Assembly: GCF_000010285.1 (NCBI RefSeq)
Contig: NC_010617.1
Location: forward strand, 1,674,001-1,738,000
Reading direction: 5' to 3'
Origin: Kocuria rhizophila DC2201
GTDB taxonomy: Bacteria; Actinomycetota; Actinomycetes; Actinomycetales; Micrococcaceae
Length of the DNA: 64,000 nucleotides
Made by a program: the position numbers and the translations under genes. Below the pieces are notes generated by a model. The model searched no databases. It saw only the letters and a program-made list of their open reading frames with translations, and had not been told where the DNA came from. Shown piece by piece: positions 17,464 to 26,173 of the stretch; position 1 is the stretch's first letter; each line of letters opens with the position of its first letter.

Positions 17464-18585
17464 ATGCCGGTTGAGCCGCCCCAGGACCGTTCCCCCCGCG
17501 CCGCGTGGTCCCGCCGTGCCGCTCAGGGCTCCGCGGCCGCGCTCGCGGCGCTCACCGCTCTCGGCACGGTCGACGCCGCCCAGGCCGCACCCGAGGCACC
17601 CCAGACCGTTCACGTGGCCGAGCAGCAGCGGCCGGACCACGTCACCGTGGCCGCGGGCGACTCGCTGTGGTCCCTGGCCACGTCGCACGGCGTGGGCGTC
17701 AAGGAGCTCATGGCCGTCAACCGGCTCCCGGCCCACGGCATGATCCGCCCCGGCCAGCGGCTCGTGCTTCCAGGGACCTCCGCGGCGCGTCAGGCGCAGC
17801 CCACGGCCCCCCGCACCTCCCCCGGCGCCGCCACGGACGACGCCGCCGGTGCGCCGGCCGCACCCCGCTCCGGGACCGCGGCCCGTCACCACTCCGTGCG
17901 CGCCGGGGACACCCTGTGGGACCTCTCGCAGCGCTGGGGGGTCAGCGTGGCGGACCTCATGGCGGCCAGCTCGCTCTCCGCGGGCGAGGCGCTGCGGCCC
18001 GGGCGCGTCCTCACCGTTCCCGGCGGCGCCGAGCGGCAGGCGCCCGCGGCGTCGTCCGGGACGAGCACCCCGCGGAAGGCGCCCGCCGCGCGCAGTGCCG
18101 TGGGTGGCACGTTCGCAGGACGCAGCTACCCCGCCGAGGTGGTGGCCTCGGCCAACGCGCACCACGCCGCCCTGCGGCAGCGCCAGGTGCCGCCGCCCGC
18201 GCAGATCCGCGAGATGGTGGCCGCCACCGCCCGTGAGATGGGAGTGGACCCGGCGCTTGCGCTCGCCCACGCCGCGCAGGAGTCGGGGTTCCGCCACGAG
18301 GTCGTGTCCCCCGCGGACGCCGTGGGCACCATGCAGGTGGTCCCCTCCGCGGGGCAGTGGGCATCCGGGATGGTCGGCCGTGACCTGGACCTGCTGGACC
18401 CGCAGGACAACATCACGGCCGGGGTGGCGATCATCCGGGAGCTGCAGCACCGGGCGCCGTCCAAGCCCGTGGGCATCGGCGCCTACTACCAGGGTCTGCA
18501 CGGCGTGACCACGTACGGTATGTATTCCGACACCAAGGCATACGTCAAGGCCGTGAGCTCACAGGAACGGAAATTTGCCCAGTAG
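17464..18585 (+). CDS. Secreted LysM lytic transglycosylase-like protein
   Basis: A 373-residue exported wall-active protein. It has a signal peptide (about residues 1-41, ending DAAQA), a LysM peptidoglycan-binding domain (59-102), a low-complexity linker, a second LysM (142-186), a further linker and a C-terminal SLT-type domain (about 246-365) with the catalytic glutamate in AQESGF (E273) and the GTMQVVPSAG block. The ATG at 17464 is chosen because it starts the signal peptide; a GTG at 17398 is possible. Its end overlaps the following PASTA kinase gene, so the two are probably co-translated. Confidence 0.9.
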   Translation: MPVEPPQDRSPRAAWSRRAAQGSAAALAALTALGTVDAAQAAPEAPQTVHVAEQQRPDHVTVAAGDSLWSLATSHGVGVKELMAVNRLPAHGMIRPGQRLVLPGTSAARQAQPTAPRTSPGAATDDAAGAPAAPRSGTAARHHSVRAGDTLWDLSQRWGVSVADLMAASSLSAGEALRPGRVLTVPGGAERQAPAASSGTSTPRKAPAARSAVGGTFAGRSYPAEVVASANAHHAALRQRQVPPPAQIREMVAATAREMGVDPALALAHAAQESGFRHEVVSPADAVGTMQVVPSAGQWASGMVGRDLDLLDPQDNITAGVAIIRELQHRAPSKPVGIGAYYQGLHGVTTYGMYSDTKAYVKAVSSQERKFAQ

Positions 18586-20446
18586 CAGCATGAACGACCA
18601 CCGCGTAGGGACCCTGCTCGAGAACCGCTACCTGGTGCTCCGCAGGATCGCCCGCGGGGGCACGGCCGCCGTCTACGAGGGCCTCGACCAGCGCTTGGAC
18701 CGGCCGGTGGCGCTGAAGATCATGCACCCGCACTTCGCGGACGACCCCCGTTTCGTGGCGCGCGCCGAGCGCGAGGCCAAGGCCGCCGCCCGCCTGCACC
18801 ACCCGGACGTGGTGGCCGTGCTGGACCAGGGCCGCACCGACGACGGCGTCCTGTACCTCGTGCTGGAGTTCGTGGACGGGCCCACCCTGCGCGAGGTGAT
18901 CACCCGCGAGGCCCCTATGGACGCCCACCGCACCCTGGACCTGCTCGTGCCCGTGCTGCGCGGACTCGCCAGGGCCCACCGGCTCGGCATGGTGCACCGG
19001 GACGTCAAGCCCGAGAACGTGCTGCTCGCCGAGGACGGCCACGTGAAGGTCGCGGACTTCGGCCTGGCGCGCGCGGTGGACGACCACACGGCGAGCACCA
19101 CCGTGCTCGGCACGGTGGGCTACGCGTCCCCCGAGCTCGTGGGCGACGGTCCCGTGGACCAGCGCAGCGACGTCTACGCCGTGGGGATCATGGCCTACGA
19201 GATGCTCACCGGGTCCCGCCCCTACACGGGCACCGCGCTGCAGGTGGCCAACGCCCACGTGAGCCGGGACGTCCCCGCCCCCAGCGGCGTCGCGCACGGG
19301 GTGCCGCCCGCCCTGGACGAGTTCGTGCTGCGGGCCACCGCGCGCGACGCCTTCCACCGTCCCGCCGACGCCGCCGCCCTGCTGGACCTGGCCCTCGCCA
19401 TCCGACGCACCCTGCCCGAGCGCTTCGACCCGCCGTCCCTGCGGGAGGCCGCGACCGACGTCCTCCCCGGGGCCCAGGGCGCACTCGGCACGGACGACCG
19501 GCGGAGCTCCGTGGGGGACGCGCCCACCGAGGCCATGAGTCAGGGCGCCGGGTCCGCGGCCGGGCCGGACGAGGCACCCACCGAGGCGATCGGCCGCACC
19601 GGCGGCGAGGACCGCACCGAGGCGTTCCCCGCCCGGGACCACGGCGGAGCGGCACCCCACCGGCCCATCCTGCCCGCGTACGACCCCGATGCGACCGGCA
19701 CCGTGGCCACCACCCAGGTGGGGTCCACGGCCCACCGCGCCCCGGACGAGCCGAGGGTGCGGCTCAACCCGCAGCCGCGCCCGCTGCCCGTGGCGGTGGC
19801 TGCTGTGGTCTTCGCCCTGCTGCTGGGCGTGGCCGCGTTCCTGGGCTGGTGGCTCGGCTCCGCTCCCGGCACGGCGTCCGCGACCGTTCCGGACGTCGTC
19901 GGTCAGGAGACCGCCGCCGCGGAGCGCGCCCTGCACGCCGCAGGAATCTCGAACGTGGGGGTCCGTTCCACCACCAGCAGGGACGCAGCGGCCGGCACGG
20001 TGCTCGACACGGACCCCGCCCCGGCCGCGACCGTGCGCGGCATCGAGCAGGTGAACCTGGTGGTCTCCTCCGGTCCCGCCCGCGTGGACGTCCCCCCGGT
20101 CACGGGCTCCGCGGAGGAGCAGGCGCGGGGCGCCGTGAGTGCCGCGGGACTCGAGACCGGGGAGGTCACCCGGGAGTACTCGCAGCAGCCCGAGGGAACC
20201 GTGCTGTCCCAGGAACCGGCCGCCGGCGCGAGCGTGGAGGAGGGCACCCGCGTGGGGCTCACCGTGGCCACCAGCACGCCCCAGGGCCCGCCGCCCAGCG
20301 TGGTGGGCCAGGACACCGCCTCGGCGCGCTCCACCCTGGAGGACCTCGGCTACACCGTGCGGATCGACTCCCCCGTGGGCTCGCACCTGGACCGCGTGGT
20401 GCGCCAGCGCGAGGACGGCACCACCGTGGTCCTCACCGTGCTCTGA
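18575..20446 (+). CDS. pknL: PknL/Stk-type Ser/Thr kinase with PASTA repeats
   Basis: A membrane Ser/Thr kinase. The 623 residues comprise the kinase domain (about 19-285) with ATP-lysine ALKIM (K48), catalytic HRDVKPEN (D143) and DFG (161-163), and activation-loop threonines in TASTT (172-176). A linker carries APTEA at 316-320 and 334-338 and RTEA at 347-350. One membrane helix (405-428) and three extracellular PASTA units (about 436-502, 505-570, 573-623) follow; these bind muropeptides or lipid II in relatives. The TTG at 18575 follows AGGA by eight bases and overlaps the upstream gene; ATG 18590 is an alternative. Synteny points to PknL. Confidence 0.93.
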   Translation: MPSSSMNDHRVGTLLENRYLVLRRIARGGTAAVYEGLDQRLDRPVALKIMHPHFADDPRFVARAEREAKAAARLHHPDVVAVLDQGRTDDGVLYLVLEFVDGPTLREVITREAPMDAHRTLDLLVPVLRGLARAHRLGMVHRDVKPENVLLAEDGHVKVADFGLARAVDDHTASTTVLGTVGYASPELVGDGPVDQRSDVYAVGIMAYEMLTGSRPYTGTALQVANAHVSRDVPAPSGVAHGVPPALDEFVLRATARDAFHRPADAAALLDLALAIRRTLPERFDPPSLREAATDVLPGAQGALGTDDRRSSVGDAPTEAMSQGAGSAAGPDEAPTEAIGRTGGEDRTEAFPARDHGGAAPHRPILPAYDPDATGTVATTQVGSTAHRAPDEPRVRLNPQPRPLPVAVAAVVFALLLGVAAFLGWWLGSAPGTASATVPDVVGQETAAAERALHAAGISNVGVRSTTSRDAAAGTVLDTDPAPAATVRGIEQVNLVVSSGPARVDVPPVTGSAEEQARGAVSAAGLETGEVTREYSQQPEGTVLSQEPAAGASVEEGTRVGLTVATSTPQGPPPSVVGQDTASARSTLEDLGYTVRIDSPVGSHLDRVVRQREDGTTVVLTVL

Positions 20447-20468
20447 GCGCACGCACCCGCACACGGGA

Positions 20469-20512
20469 CGGGGCCCGCCGGGGGCACCTCGCGGTGCCGC
20501 CGACGGGCCCCG
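20469..20512. terminator. Bidirectional terminator between pknL and aroG
   Basis: Two nested stems lie between convergent stops: outer CGGGGCCCG (20469-20477) with CGGGCCCCG (20504-20512), and inner GGCACC (20483-20488) with GGTGCC (20493-20498). It can fold on either strand. Confidence 0.75.
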
Positions 20513-20531
20513 CGTCCGGGCCGCGTCCGGG

Positions 20532-21926
20532 TCAGTTCTGGGCGGAGAGGTACTCCGCGACCAGGAACGCGATCTCCAGCGACTGCATGTGGTTCAGCCG
20601 CGGATCGCACAGGGTCTCGTAGCGCTCCGCGAACGAGGACTCCGCCACCGGGTCCGAGCCGCCCAGGCACTCGGCGACGTCGTCCCCGGTCATCTCCACG
20701 TGGATGCCGCCCGGGAAGGTCCCCAGCTCGCGGTGCACCTCGAAGAAGCCGCGCACCTCGTCCACGACGTCCTCGAACTTGCGGGTCTTGTACCCGGAGG
20801 GCAGGGACACCGTGTTGCCGTGCATGGGGTCGGTGACCCACACGGGCTTGGCGCCGGAGGCCTCCACGGCCTGGATCACCGGGGGCAGCTTCTCCCGGAT
20901 GTTCTGGGCACCCATCCGGGTGATGAACGTGAGGCGGCCGGGCTCGCGCTGCGGGTCCAGCGCGTCGATGAGGCGCAGGGCATCCTCACCCGTGGTGCCC
21001 GGACCGAGCTTCACGCCGATCGGGTTGCGCAACCGCGAGAGCAGGTCCACGTGGGCACCGTCGAGATCGCGCGTGCGCTCGCCGATCCACAGGAAGTGGG
21101 CGGACGTGCCGTAGGGCAGGTTGGTGCGGGAGTCGATGCGCGTCAGGGCGCGCTCGTAGTCGAGCAGCAGCGCCTCGTGGCCCGCGAAGAACTCGGTGGT
21201 CTTCAGGGCGTCGAAGTCCGAGCCGCACGCGGCCATGAACTTCACCGCGTGGTCGATCTCCCGGGCCATCGACTCGTACCGGGCGTACGCGGGGTTGGCG
21301 GCGAAGCCCATGTTCCAGGCGTGCACGCGGCGCAGGTCCGCGAAACCGCCCTGCGTGAACGCGCGGATCAGGTTCAGCGTGGACGCGGAGGTGTGGTAGC
21401 CGCGCACCATGCGCTTGGGGTCGTGGACGCGGGACTGCTCGGTGAAGTCGAAGCCGTTAACCATCTCACCGCGGAAGGAGGGCAGGGTCACGCCGTCGCG
21501 GGTCTCCTCGTTGGAGGAGCGGGGCTTGGAGAACTGGCCGGCCATCCGGCCCATCTTCACCACCGGCAGGGACGCGCCGTAGGTGAGCACCACGGCCATC
21601 TGCAGCAGCGTGCGCACGCGCCCGGAGATCTTGTCCGCGGTGGCGCCCGCGAAGGTCTCGGCGCAGTCGCCGCCCTGCAGGAAGAACGCCTCGCCGTTGG
21701 CCACCTGCGCGAGGCGGGAGCGCAGCCGGTCCACCTCGCCCGCGAACACGAGCGGGGGCACCGCGTTGAGCTCCTGGATGGAGCCCGCGAAGTCCGGGTG
21801 CTGCGCCCACTGGGGGTGCTGCCCGATGGTCTTGTCCCGCCACTCGTCCAGCCCGGGGTAGTCCGCGGCGCTGGGCGAGGGGGTCATGACGGATCGGAAC
21901 TGATCGGACAGGGTTTCGGCACTCAT
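20532..21926 (-). CDS. aroG: Class II 3-deoxy-7-phosphoheptulonate (DAHP) synthase
   Basis: Catalyses the first shikimate-pathway step, condensing phosphoenolpyruvate and erythrose 4-phosphate. The 464-residue protein is the plant-like class II type: FFLQGGDCAETF near residue 82, YGASLPVVKMGRMAGQFSKPRS, the HLLWIGERT-like FLWIGERTR block and a C-terminal DPMHGNT motif. Length fits the class. It follows plsC by nine bases on the same strand. A TAGACT hexamer and GGAG both lie just before the ATG, so it could have its own near-leaderless promoter as well as read-through. Confidence 0.97.
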   Translation of the reverse strand: MSAETLSDQFRSVMTPSPSAADYPGLDEWRDKTIGQHPQWAQHPDFAGSIQELNAVPPLVFAGEVDRLRSRLAQVANGEAFFLQGGDCAETFAGATADKISGRVRTLLQMAVVLTYGASLPVVKMGRMAGQFSKPRSSNEETRDGVTLPSFRGEMVNGFDFTEQSRVHDPKRMVRGYHTSASTLNLIRAFTQGGFADLRRVHAWNMGFAANPAYARYESMAREIDHAVKFMAACGSDFDALKTTEFFAGHEALLLDYERALTRIDSRTNLPYGTSAHFLWIGERTRDLDGAHVDLLSRLRNPIGVKLGPGTTGEDALRLIDALDPQREPGRLTFITRMGAQNIREKLPPVIQAVEASGAKPVWVTDPMHGNTVSLPSGYKTRKFEDVVDEVRGFFEVHRELGTFPGGIHVEMTGDDVAECLGGSDPVAESSFAERYETLCDPRLNHMQSLEIAFLVAEYLSAQN

Positions 21927-21935
21927 TGCTCCAGT

Positions 21936-22790
21936 CTAGGCCGTGGGCGCCGGGCCGCCCTCATCGGTTTCCTCGTGCGACCGCCCGTGCAGCCGCGCGC
22001 CGAGGCTGCCGGCCTGCTGGGACACGGCGTCGGTCACGGAGCGTCCCCTCTCCCGCGTGGCCTGGGCGACCTCCCGGGCCTGCGCCTTGAACGAGGAGGT
22101 CTTCTCCTCCGCGAGCCGGCGCTTGTGGTCCGCCGCATAGACGTCCGCGGTCTGCTGGCCGGAGAGCTCCGCGATGGCGGCCATGATCTCGTCCGTGACG
22201 CGGCGCAGGGTCGCGTGGTCCCCGTGCTGGGACATGAGGTGGGAGAAGTCCATGGGGGCCCCGAAGATGGTGGTGATGCGCGCGCGCCGGGGGTCCGGGA
22301 ACCGGGAGCCCAGGGGCTGCATCGTGTCCGTGCCGATCATGGCCACGGGGACCACGGGTGCACCGGTCTCCAGGGCGAGCCGTGCCACGCCGATCTTGCC
22401 CCGGTAGAGCCGTCCGTCCGGCGAGCGGGTGCCCTCCGGGTAGATGCCCACGAGCTTGCCCTCGGCCAGCGCCTGCCCGCCCGCGCTGAGGGACTTCGCG
22501 CTCGCGCTGCCGCCGCGGCGGTCCATGGGGATCTGGTTGATGGCCTTGAAGAACGCCGCGACGATCCGCCCGCGGATGCCGGGGGTGTTGAAGTACTCGG
22601 ACTTGGCCAGGAAGTAGACCTGCCGCGGGACGGCCACCGGCATGAAGATCGAGTCCGGCACGGACAGGTGGTTGCTCGCGAGGATCGCGGGTCCGTGGGC
22701 GGGGACGTGTTCCAGGCCGATCACGGTGGGTCGGCAGACCATGTTGACCGCGGGGGCCACCACGTAGTTCCGGAGGAACATGTACACCAT
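21936..22790 (-). CDS. plsC: 1-acyl-sn-glycerol-3-phosphate acyltransferase (PlsC family)
   Basis: Transfers an acyl chain to lysophosphatidic acid or a related acceptor in phospholipid synthesis. The 284-residue protein has the acyltransferase motifs NHLSVPD (N40, H41, D46) and YPEGTRS (E119-T121), with a hydrophobic N-terminus for membrane association. The C-terminal 60 residues are charged and likely flexible. The ATG at 22790 has GAAAGGG about 11 bases upstream. It matches the Rv2182c position near aroG in mycobacteria, and is 9 bp upstream of aroG here. Confidence 0.9.
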   Translation of the reverse strand: MVYMFLRNYVVAPAVNMVCRPTVIGLEHVPAHGPAILASNHLSVPDSIFMPVAVPRQVYFLAKSEYFNTPGIRGRIVAAFFKAINQIPMDRRGGSASAKSLSAGGQALAEGKLVGIYPEGTRSPDGRLYRGKIGVARLALETGAPVVPVAMIGTDTMQPLGSRFPDPRRARITTIFGAPMDFSHLMSQHGDHATLRRVTDEIMAAIAELSGQQTADVYAADHKRRLAEEKTSSFKAQAREVAQATRERGRSVTDAVSQQAGSLGARLHGRSHEETDEGGPAPTA

Positions 22791-22919
22791 GAGCGCGAGC
22801 CCTTTCGTCGACGTGCCGGGTGCGGGCCCCGGCGGCCCGTCCGCGCGGTGCGTGCCCGGCCCCGCACGGCCCCGGGCGATTCTCTCATGCGCCGGACCCG
22901 GGGCTGGCACAATGGCGCC

Positions 22920-23711
22920 ATGTCAACGCAACAGCCAGACCACGGTCCCCTGCACCTGCCCGGAACGTCCTCGGTGGGTGTCCTGGTGCTCCACGGCTTC
23001 ACGTCCACCACGGCGTCGGTGCGGGACTGGGCCCGCGCGATCCACACGGCCACGGACGACGCCGGGGCGCACCCGGGCGTGAGCGTCCCCTTGCTGCCGG
23101 GCCACGGCACGCAGTGGCAGGACCTCGCCGAGCAGAGCTGGCAAGCGTGGCGGGACGCCGTGGACCGCGAGTACTGGCGGTTGAAGGAGCACCACGAGCA
23201 CATGGTCGTGTGCGGGCTCTCGATGGGCGGCGCCCTGGCCCTGCACACCGCGGAACGGCGCGAGGTGGCCGGGGTGCTGCTCGTGAACCCCGCGCTCGCG
23301 CTGGTGAACCGCGCCGCCCGGTTCAGCCGGGTGCTGGCCCGTGCCGTGCCGTCCCTGCCCGGGATCGGCAGCGACATCCGGCGGGAGTCGGTGCTCGAGT
23401 CCGCCTACGACCGCACCCCGCTGGCGGCCGTGGCGCAGCTCAACGTGCTCATGCACCGCACGGCCAGGATGCTGCCCGCGGTGACCGCCCCCGTGATCGT
23501 CTTCCGCTCCGAGGAGGACCACGTGGTCTCCGGGACCTCCGCGGACCTGGTGGCGCGGCGCGCCACGGGCCCGGTGCGCGTGGTCCCCCTGCCGGACAGC
23601 TACCACGTGGCCACCCTGGACCACGACGCCCCGCTCATCGAGGCCCGGTCCCGGGACGCGGTGCAGCGGATCTCCCGCGGTGAGCCGTTCCTGCCGGAGG
23701 TCCGGGAGTGA
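22920..23711 (+). CDS. Alpha/beta hydrolase, monoacylglycerol lipase/carboxylesterase type
   Basis: A 263-residue alpha/beta hydrolase of the Est30/monoglyceride lipase kind. The oxyanion-region HGF (25-27), the nucleophile elbow GLSMGG (S101), the acid in SEEDH (D200) and the histidine in DSYHV (H229) form a complete triad. No signal peptide is seen, so it is probably cytoplasmic. There is no Shine-Dalgarno-like sequence; a CACAAT hexamer ends six bases before the ATG and the message may be leaderless. Its stop overlaps the next gene's start (GTGA). Substrate is unknown. Confidence 0.88.
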   Translation: MSTQQPDHGPLHLPGTSSVGVLVLHGFTSTTASVRDWARAIHTATDDAGAHPGVSVPLLPGHGTQWQDLAEQSWQAWRDAVDREYWRLKEHHEHMVVCGLSMGGALALHTAERREVAGVLLVNPALALVNRAARFSRVLARAVPSLPGIGSDIRRESVLESAYDRTPLAAVAQLNVLMHRTARMLPAVTAPVIVFRSEEDHVVSGTSADLVARRATGPVRVVPLPDSYHVATLDHDAPLIEARSRDAVQRISRGEPFLPEVRE

Positions 23712-24121
23712 GCGACCGCGAGCCCTCGCAGGACCCGTTCGAGAGGATCATCCGCGCCAACACGTGGGACGACGTCCCGCGCGACGACGAGGACATGGAG
23801 CCGTGGGCCGAGGACTTCGAGTGGGACGCGGCCCAGCAGCCGCCCCAGGAGATTCCCCGTGAGCTCGCCGAGGAGGACGGCGACGCCGCCTACGACCCCG
23901 ATCCCGGCCCCGTGACGAGCGGGATCTCCCCCGGCATGCTGCGCGCCCTGAGCGCGGTGCTCGCCGTGCTCGTGGTGATGCTTGGGCTGGCCGCGCTGCC
24001 GGGCAGGCTGCCCGCCCCGGTGTGGGCCGCGGGGATCGCGGCCCTCGTGGGGGCCCTGTTCCTGGTCTTCCGGGCCCTGCCCCGGGACTCCCCCCGGGAC
24101 GACGACGGCGCCGTGCTGTGA
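23708..24121 (+). CDS. Small acidic membrane protein, unknown function
   Basis: Unrecognised 137-residue protein. The first 75 residues are acidic and tryptophan-containing (DDVPRDDEDMEPWAEDFEWD), followed by two membrane helices (about 79-97 and 103-122) and a short charged tail. The GTG start overlaps the hydrolase stop by four bases, so the two are translationally coupled. Similar acidic two-helix proteins occur beside this hydrolase in related actinobacteria, as far as I recall, but no role is known to me. Confidence 0.82.
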   Translation: MSDREPSQDPFERIIRANTWDDVPRDDEDMEPWAEDFEWDAAQQPPQEIPRELAEEDGDAAYDPDPGPVTSGISPGMLRALSAVLAVLVVMLGLAALPGRLPAPVWAAGIAALVGALFLVFRALPRDSPRDDDGAVL

Positions 24122-24249
24122 TCCGGGGTCTCACACCCCGCCCACCCGGCTCGGACGCGAGGCACGACGCGCCCGGGTCCCCGCCGCCGCGCCGGTCCGG
24201 GGCCGTGGCGCACGGCGCCGGTTTGTATGGACACGTCCACGGTCGGCAT

Positions 24250-24269
24250 GGTGTGAAGGTGAACACACC
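24250..24269. promoter_or_regulatory. Inverted repeat beside the -10 region of fadD
   Basis: GGTGTG (24250-24255) and CACACC (24264-24269) form a perfect inverted repeat with an 8-bp spacer. The hexamer TAAACT (24271-24276) next to it is a good -10 element, placing the repeat where a repressor would block the polymerase. No clear -35 is visible. A TetR- or FadR-like operator is possible but unproven. Confidence 0.45.
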
Positions 24270-24306
24270 GTAAACTGAGACGGAATCTCGCCAGGAAGGT
24301 ACTCCC

Positions 24307-26115
24307 ATGAGACGCGTCAGCGCCCCGGCCATCGTCGATCCCCTGCCGTACCCGGGGATCGCGCACATCCTCGAGGAGCGTGCCCGCACGCGTCCGGACC
24401 TCGTGCTCTACACGATCCTCGCCAAGGGGCGGGAGCGGGACGTCACCGCCCGCGAGTTCCGCGCCGAGGTGGTGGCCCTGGCCCGCGGGATGGCCGCGCA
24501 GGGCATCCGCCCCGGGGACCGCGTGGGGCTGCTGAGCCGCACCCGCTACGAGTGGACGCTCGTGGACTTCGCGCTGTGGTGGCTCGGTGCCGTCCCCGTG
24601 CCGGTCTACGACACCTCCTCCCCGGACCAGATCGCGTGGATCCTCTCGGACTCCCGCGCCACCGCGGTGTTCGTGGAGTCGGACGAGCTCGCGCAGCGGG
24701 TGCGCGAGGCGGACGGGATCACGGCGTTCCCGGCCGCGCAGCGCATCCGGGTCTTCGACACGGACACCCCGGAGCTCTCGCTCGAGGCCGTGGTGCAGGC
24801 CGGTGCCGGGCGCGAGGACCTTGAGACCCCCTACGACGGCGTGAGCCTGGACGACGCCGCCACGCTCATCTACACCTCCGGGACCACCGGGCCGCCCAAG
24901 GGCTGCGAGCTGACCCACCGCAACTTTGTGGCGTGCTCCCAGAACGCCATCCCCGTGGCCGGTGAGCTCATGCACGAGGGCGCGCGCACCCTGCTGTTCC
25001 TGCCGCTGGCCCACGTGTTCGCGCGGTTCGTGGAGGTCACTTCCCTGGACGCCGGCATCGCCCTGGCCCACACCCCGGACGTCTCCCAGCTCATGGACGA
25101 CCTCGCCCGCTTCAAGCCCACCTTCATCCTGGCGGTGCCGCGGGTCTTCGAGAAGATCCTGGCGGGAGCCCGTTTCAAGGCCCAGGCGGGATCGCCGGTG
25201 AAGAAGCTGATCTTCGAGCGCGCGGTGGCCACGGCGGCCGCGTGGTCCAAGGCCTCCCAGCAGGGCCGGGTCTCGCCGTGGCTCGCGGCGCGCCACCGGC
25301 TCTACGACAAGCTGGTCTACTCCACCCTGCGGGAGGCCATGGGCGGCGAGGTCCGCTACGCCGTCTCGGGCGGCGCGGCGCTGGGCGAGTACTTGGCCCA
25401 CTTCTTCAACGGCATCGGCGTGTTCGTGGTGGAAGGCTACGGGCTCACCGAGACCACCGCTCCCATCTCCGCGAACGTGCCGAGCATCAACCGGCTGGGC
25501 ACCGTGGGCCACCCCATGCCCGGCAACGAGGTGGCCATCGCGGAGGACGGCGAGATCCTGGTGCGCGGTGTGAACGTCTTCGAGCGCTACAACGGGCTGC
25601 CGGAGAAGACCGCCGAGGCCTTCCGGGACGGCTGGTTCGCCACCGGGGACCTCGGGCACCTCGATGACGAGGGGCTGCTCACCGTCACGGGGCGCAAGAA
25701 GGAGATCATCGTCACCGCGAGCGGGAAGAACGTGATCCCCACGCAGCTGGAGGACCCCATCCGGGCCTCCGCCACGGTGGGCCAGATCATGGTGGTCGGG
25801 GACAACCGGCCGTTCGTGGCCGCGCTGATCACCCTGGATCCCGAGACCCTGCCGAACGTCCTGCCCACCCTGGGCCTCGACCCCGGGCTGAGCCTCGCGC
25901 AGGCCGCGCGGGAACCGGCCGTGGTGCACCACGTCCAGCGCATCGTGGACCACGCCAACACCAAGGTCTCGCGGGCCGAGGGCATCAAGGCGTTCCGTAT
26001 CCTGGACCGGGACCTCACGGTCGCGGACGGCTATCTCACGCCGTCCCTGAAGCTCAAGCGCGCCAAGGTCACCGAGGACTTCTCGGACGTCATCGAGCAG
26101 ATCTACACGAAGTAG
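24307..26115 (+). CDS. fadD: Long-chain fatty-acid--CoA ligase (FadD15 type)
   Basis: Activates long-chain fatty acids to acyl-CoA through an acyl-adenylate. The 602-residue protein has the AMP loop YTSGTTGPPKG (about residues 189-199), the VEGYGLTETT block, TGDLGHLDDEG and the C-terminal GRKKEIIVTASGKNVIP segment, the classic bacterial FACL order. AGGAAGG lies about eight bases before the ATG. An inverted repeat overlaps the likely promoter. The neighbourhood matches Rv2187 (fadD15) following the Rv2182c region. Exact chain preference cannot be told from sequence. Confidence 0.94.
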   Translation: MRRVSAPAIVDPLPYPGIAHILEERARTRPDLVLYTILAKGRERDVTAREFRAEVVALARGMAAQGIRPGDRVGLLSRTRYEWTLVDFALWWLGAVPVPVYDTSSPDQIAWILSDSRATAVFVESDELAQRVREADGITAFPAAQRIRVFDTDTPELSLEAVVQAGAGREDLETPYDGVSLDDAATLIYTSGTTGPPKGCELTHRNFVACSQNAIPVAGELMHEGARTLLFLPLAHVFARFVEVTSLDAGIALAHTPDVSQLMDDLARFKPTFILAVPRVFEKILAGARFKAQAGSPVKKLIFERAVATAAAWSKASQQGRVSPWLAARHRLYDKLVYSTLREAMGGEVRYAVSGGAALGEYLAHFFNGIGVFVVEGYGLTETTAPISANVPSINRLGTVGHPMPGNEVAIAEDGEILVRGVNVFERYNGLPEKTAEAFRDGWFATGDLGHLDDEGLLTVTGRKKEIIVTASGKNVIPTQLEDPIRASATVGQIMVVGDNRPFVAALITLDPETLPNVLPTLGLDPGLSLAQAAREPAVVHHVQRIVDHANTKVSRAEGIKAFRILDRDLTVADGYLTPSLKLKRAKVTEDFSDVIEQIYTK

Positions 26116-26124
26116 CCGCAGCGC

Positions 26125-26170
26125 ACGACGCCGCCGGCACTCCTGCGCGCGAGGGTGCCGGCGGCGTCGT
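26125..26170. terminator. Bidirectional terminator, ACGACGCCGCC stem type
   Basis: A perfect 16-bp stem: ACGACGCCGCCGGCAC (26125-26140) with its complement at 26155-26170, and a 14-base loop. It lies exactly between the convergent stops of fadD (26115) and mtr (26174). One of several terminators in the window that use the same stem core. Confidence 0.88.
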
Positions 26171-26173
26171 CGT

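Noticed and set aside
20139-23711. A 1190-codon frame that appears to fuse a large unknown protein to the hydrolase
   Set aside because: The upstream part is antisense to aroG and plsC and has no homologous look. Only the last 263 residues from ATG 22920 are a real protein.
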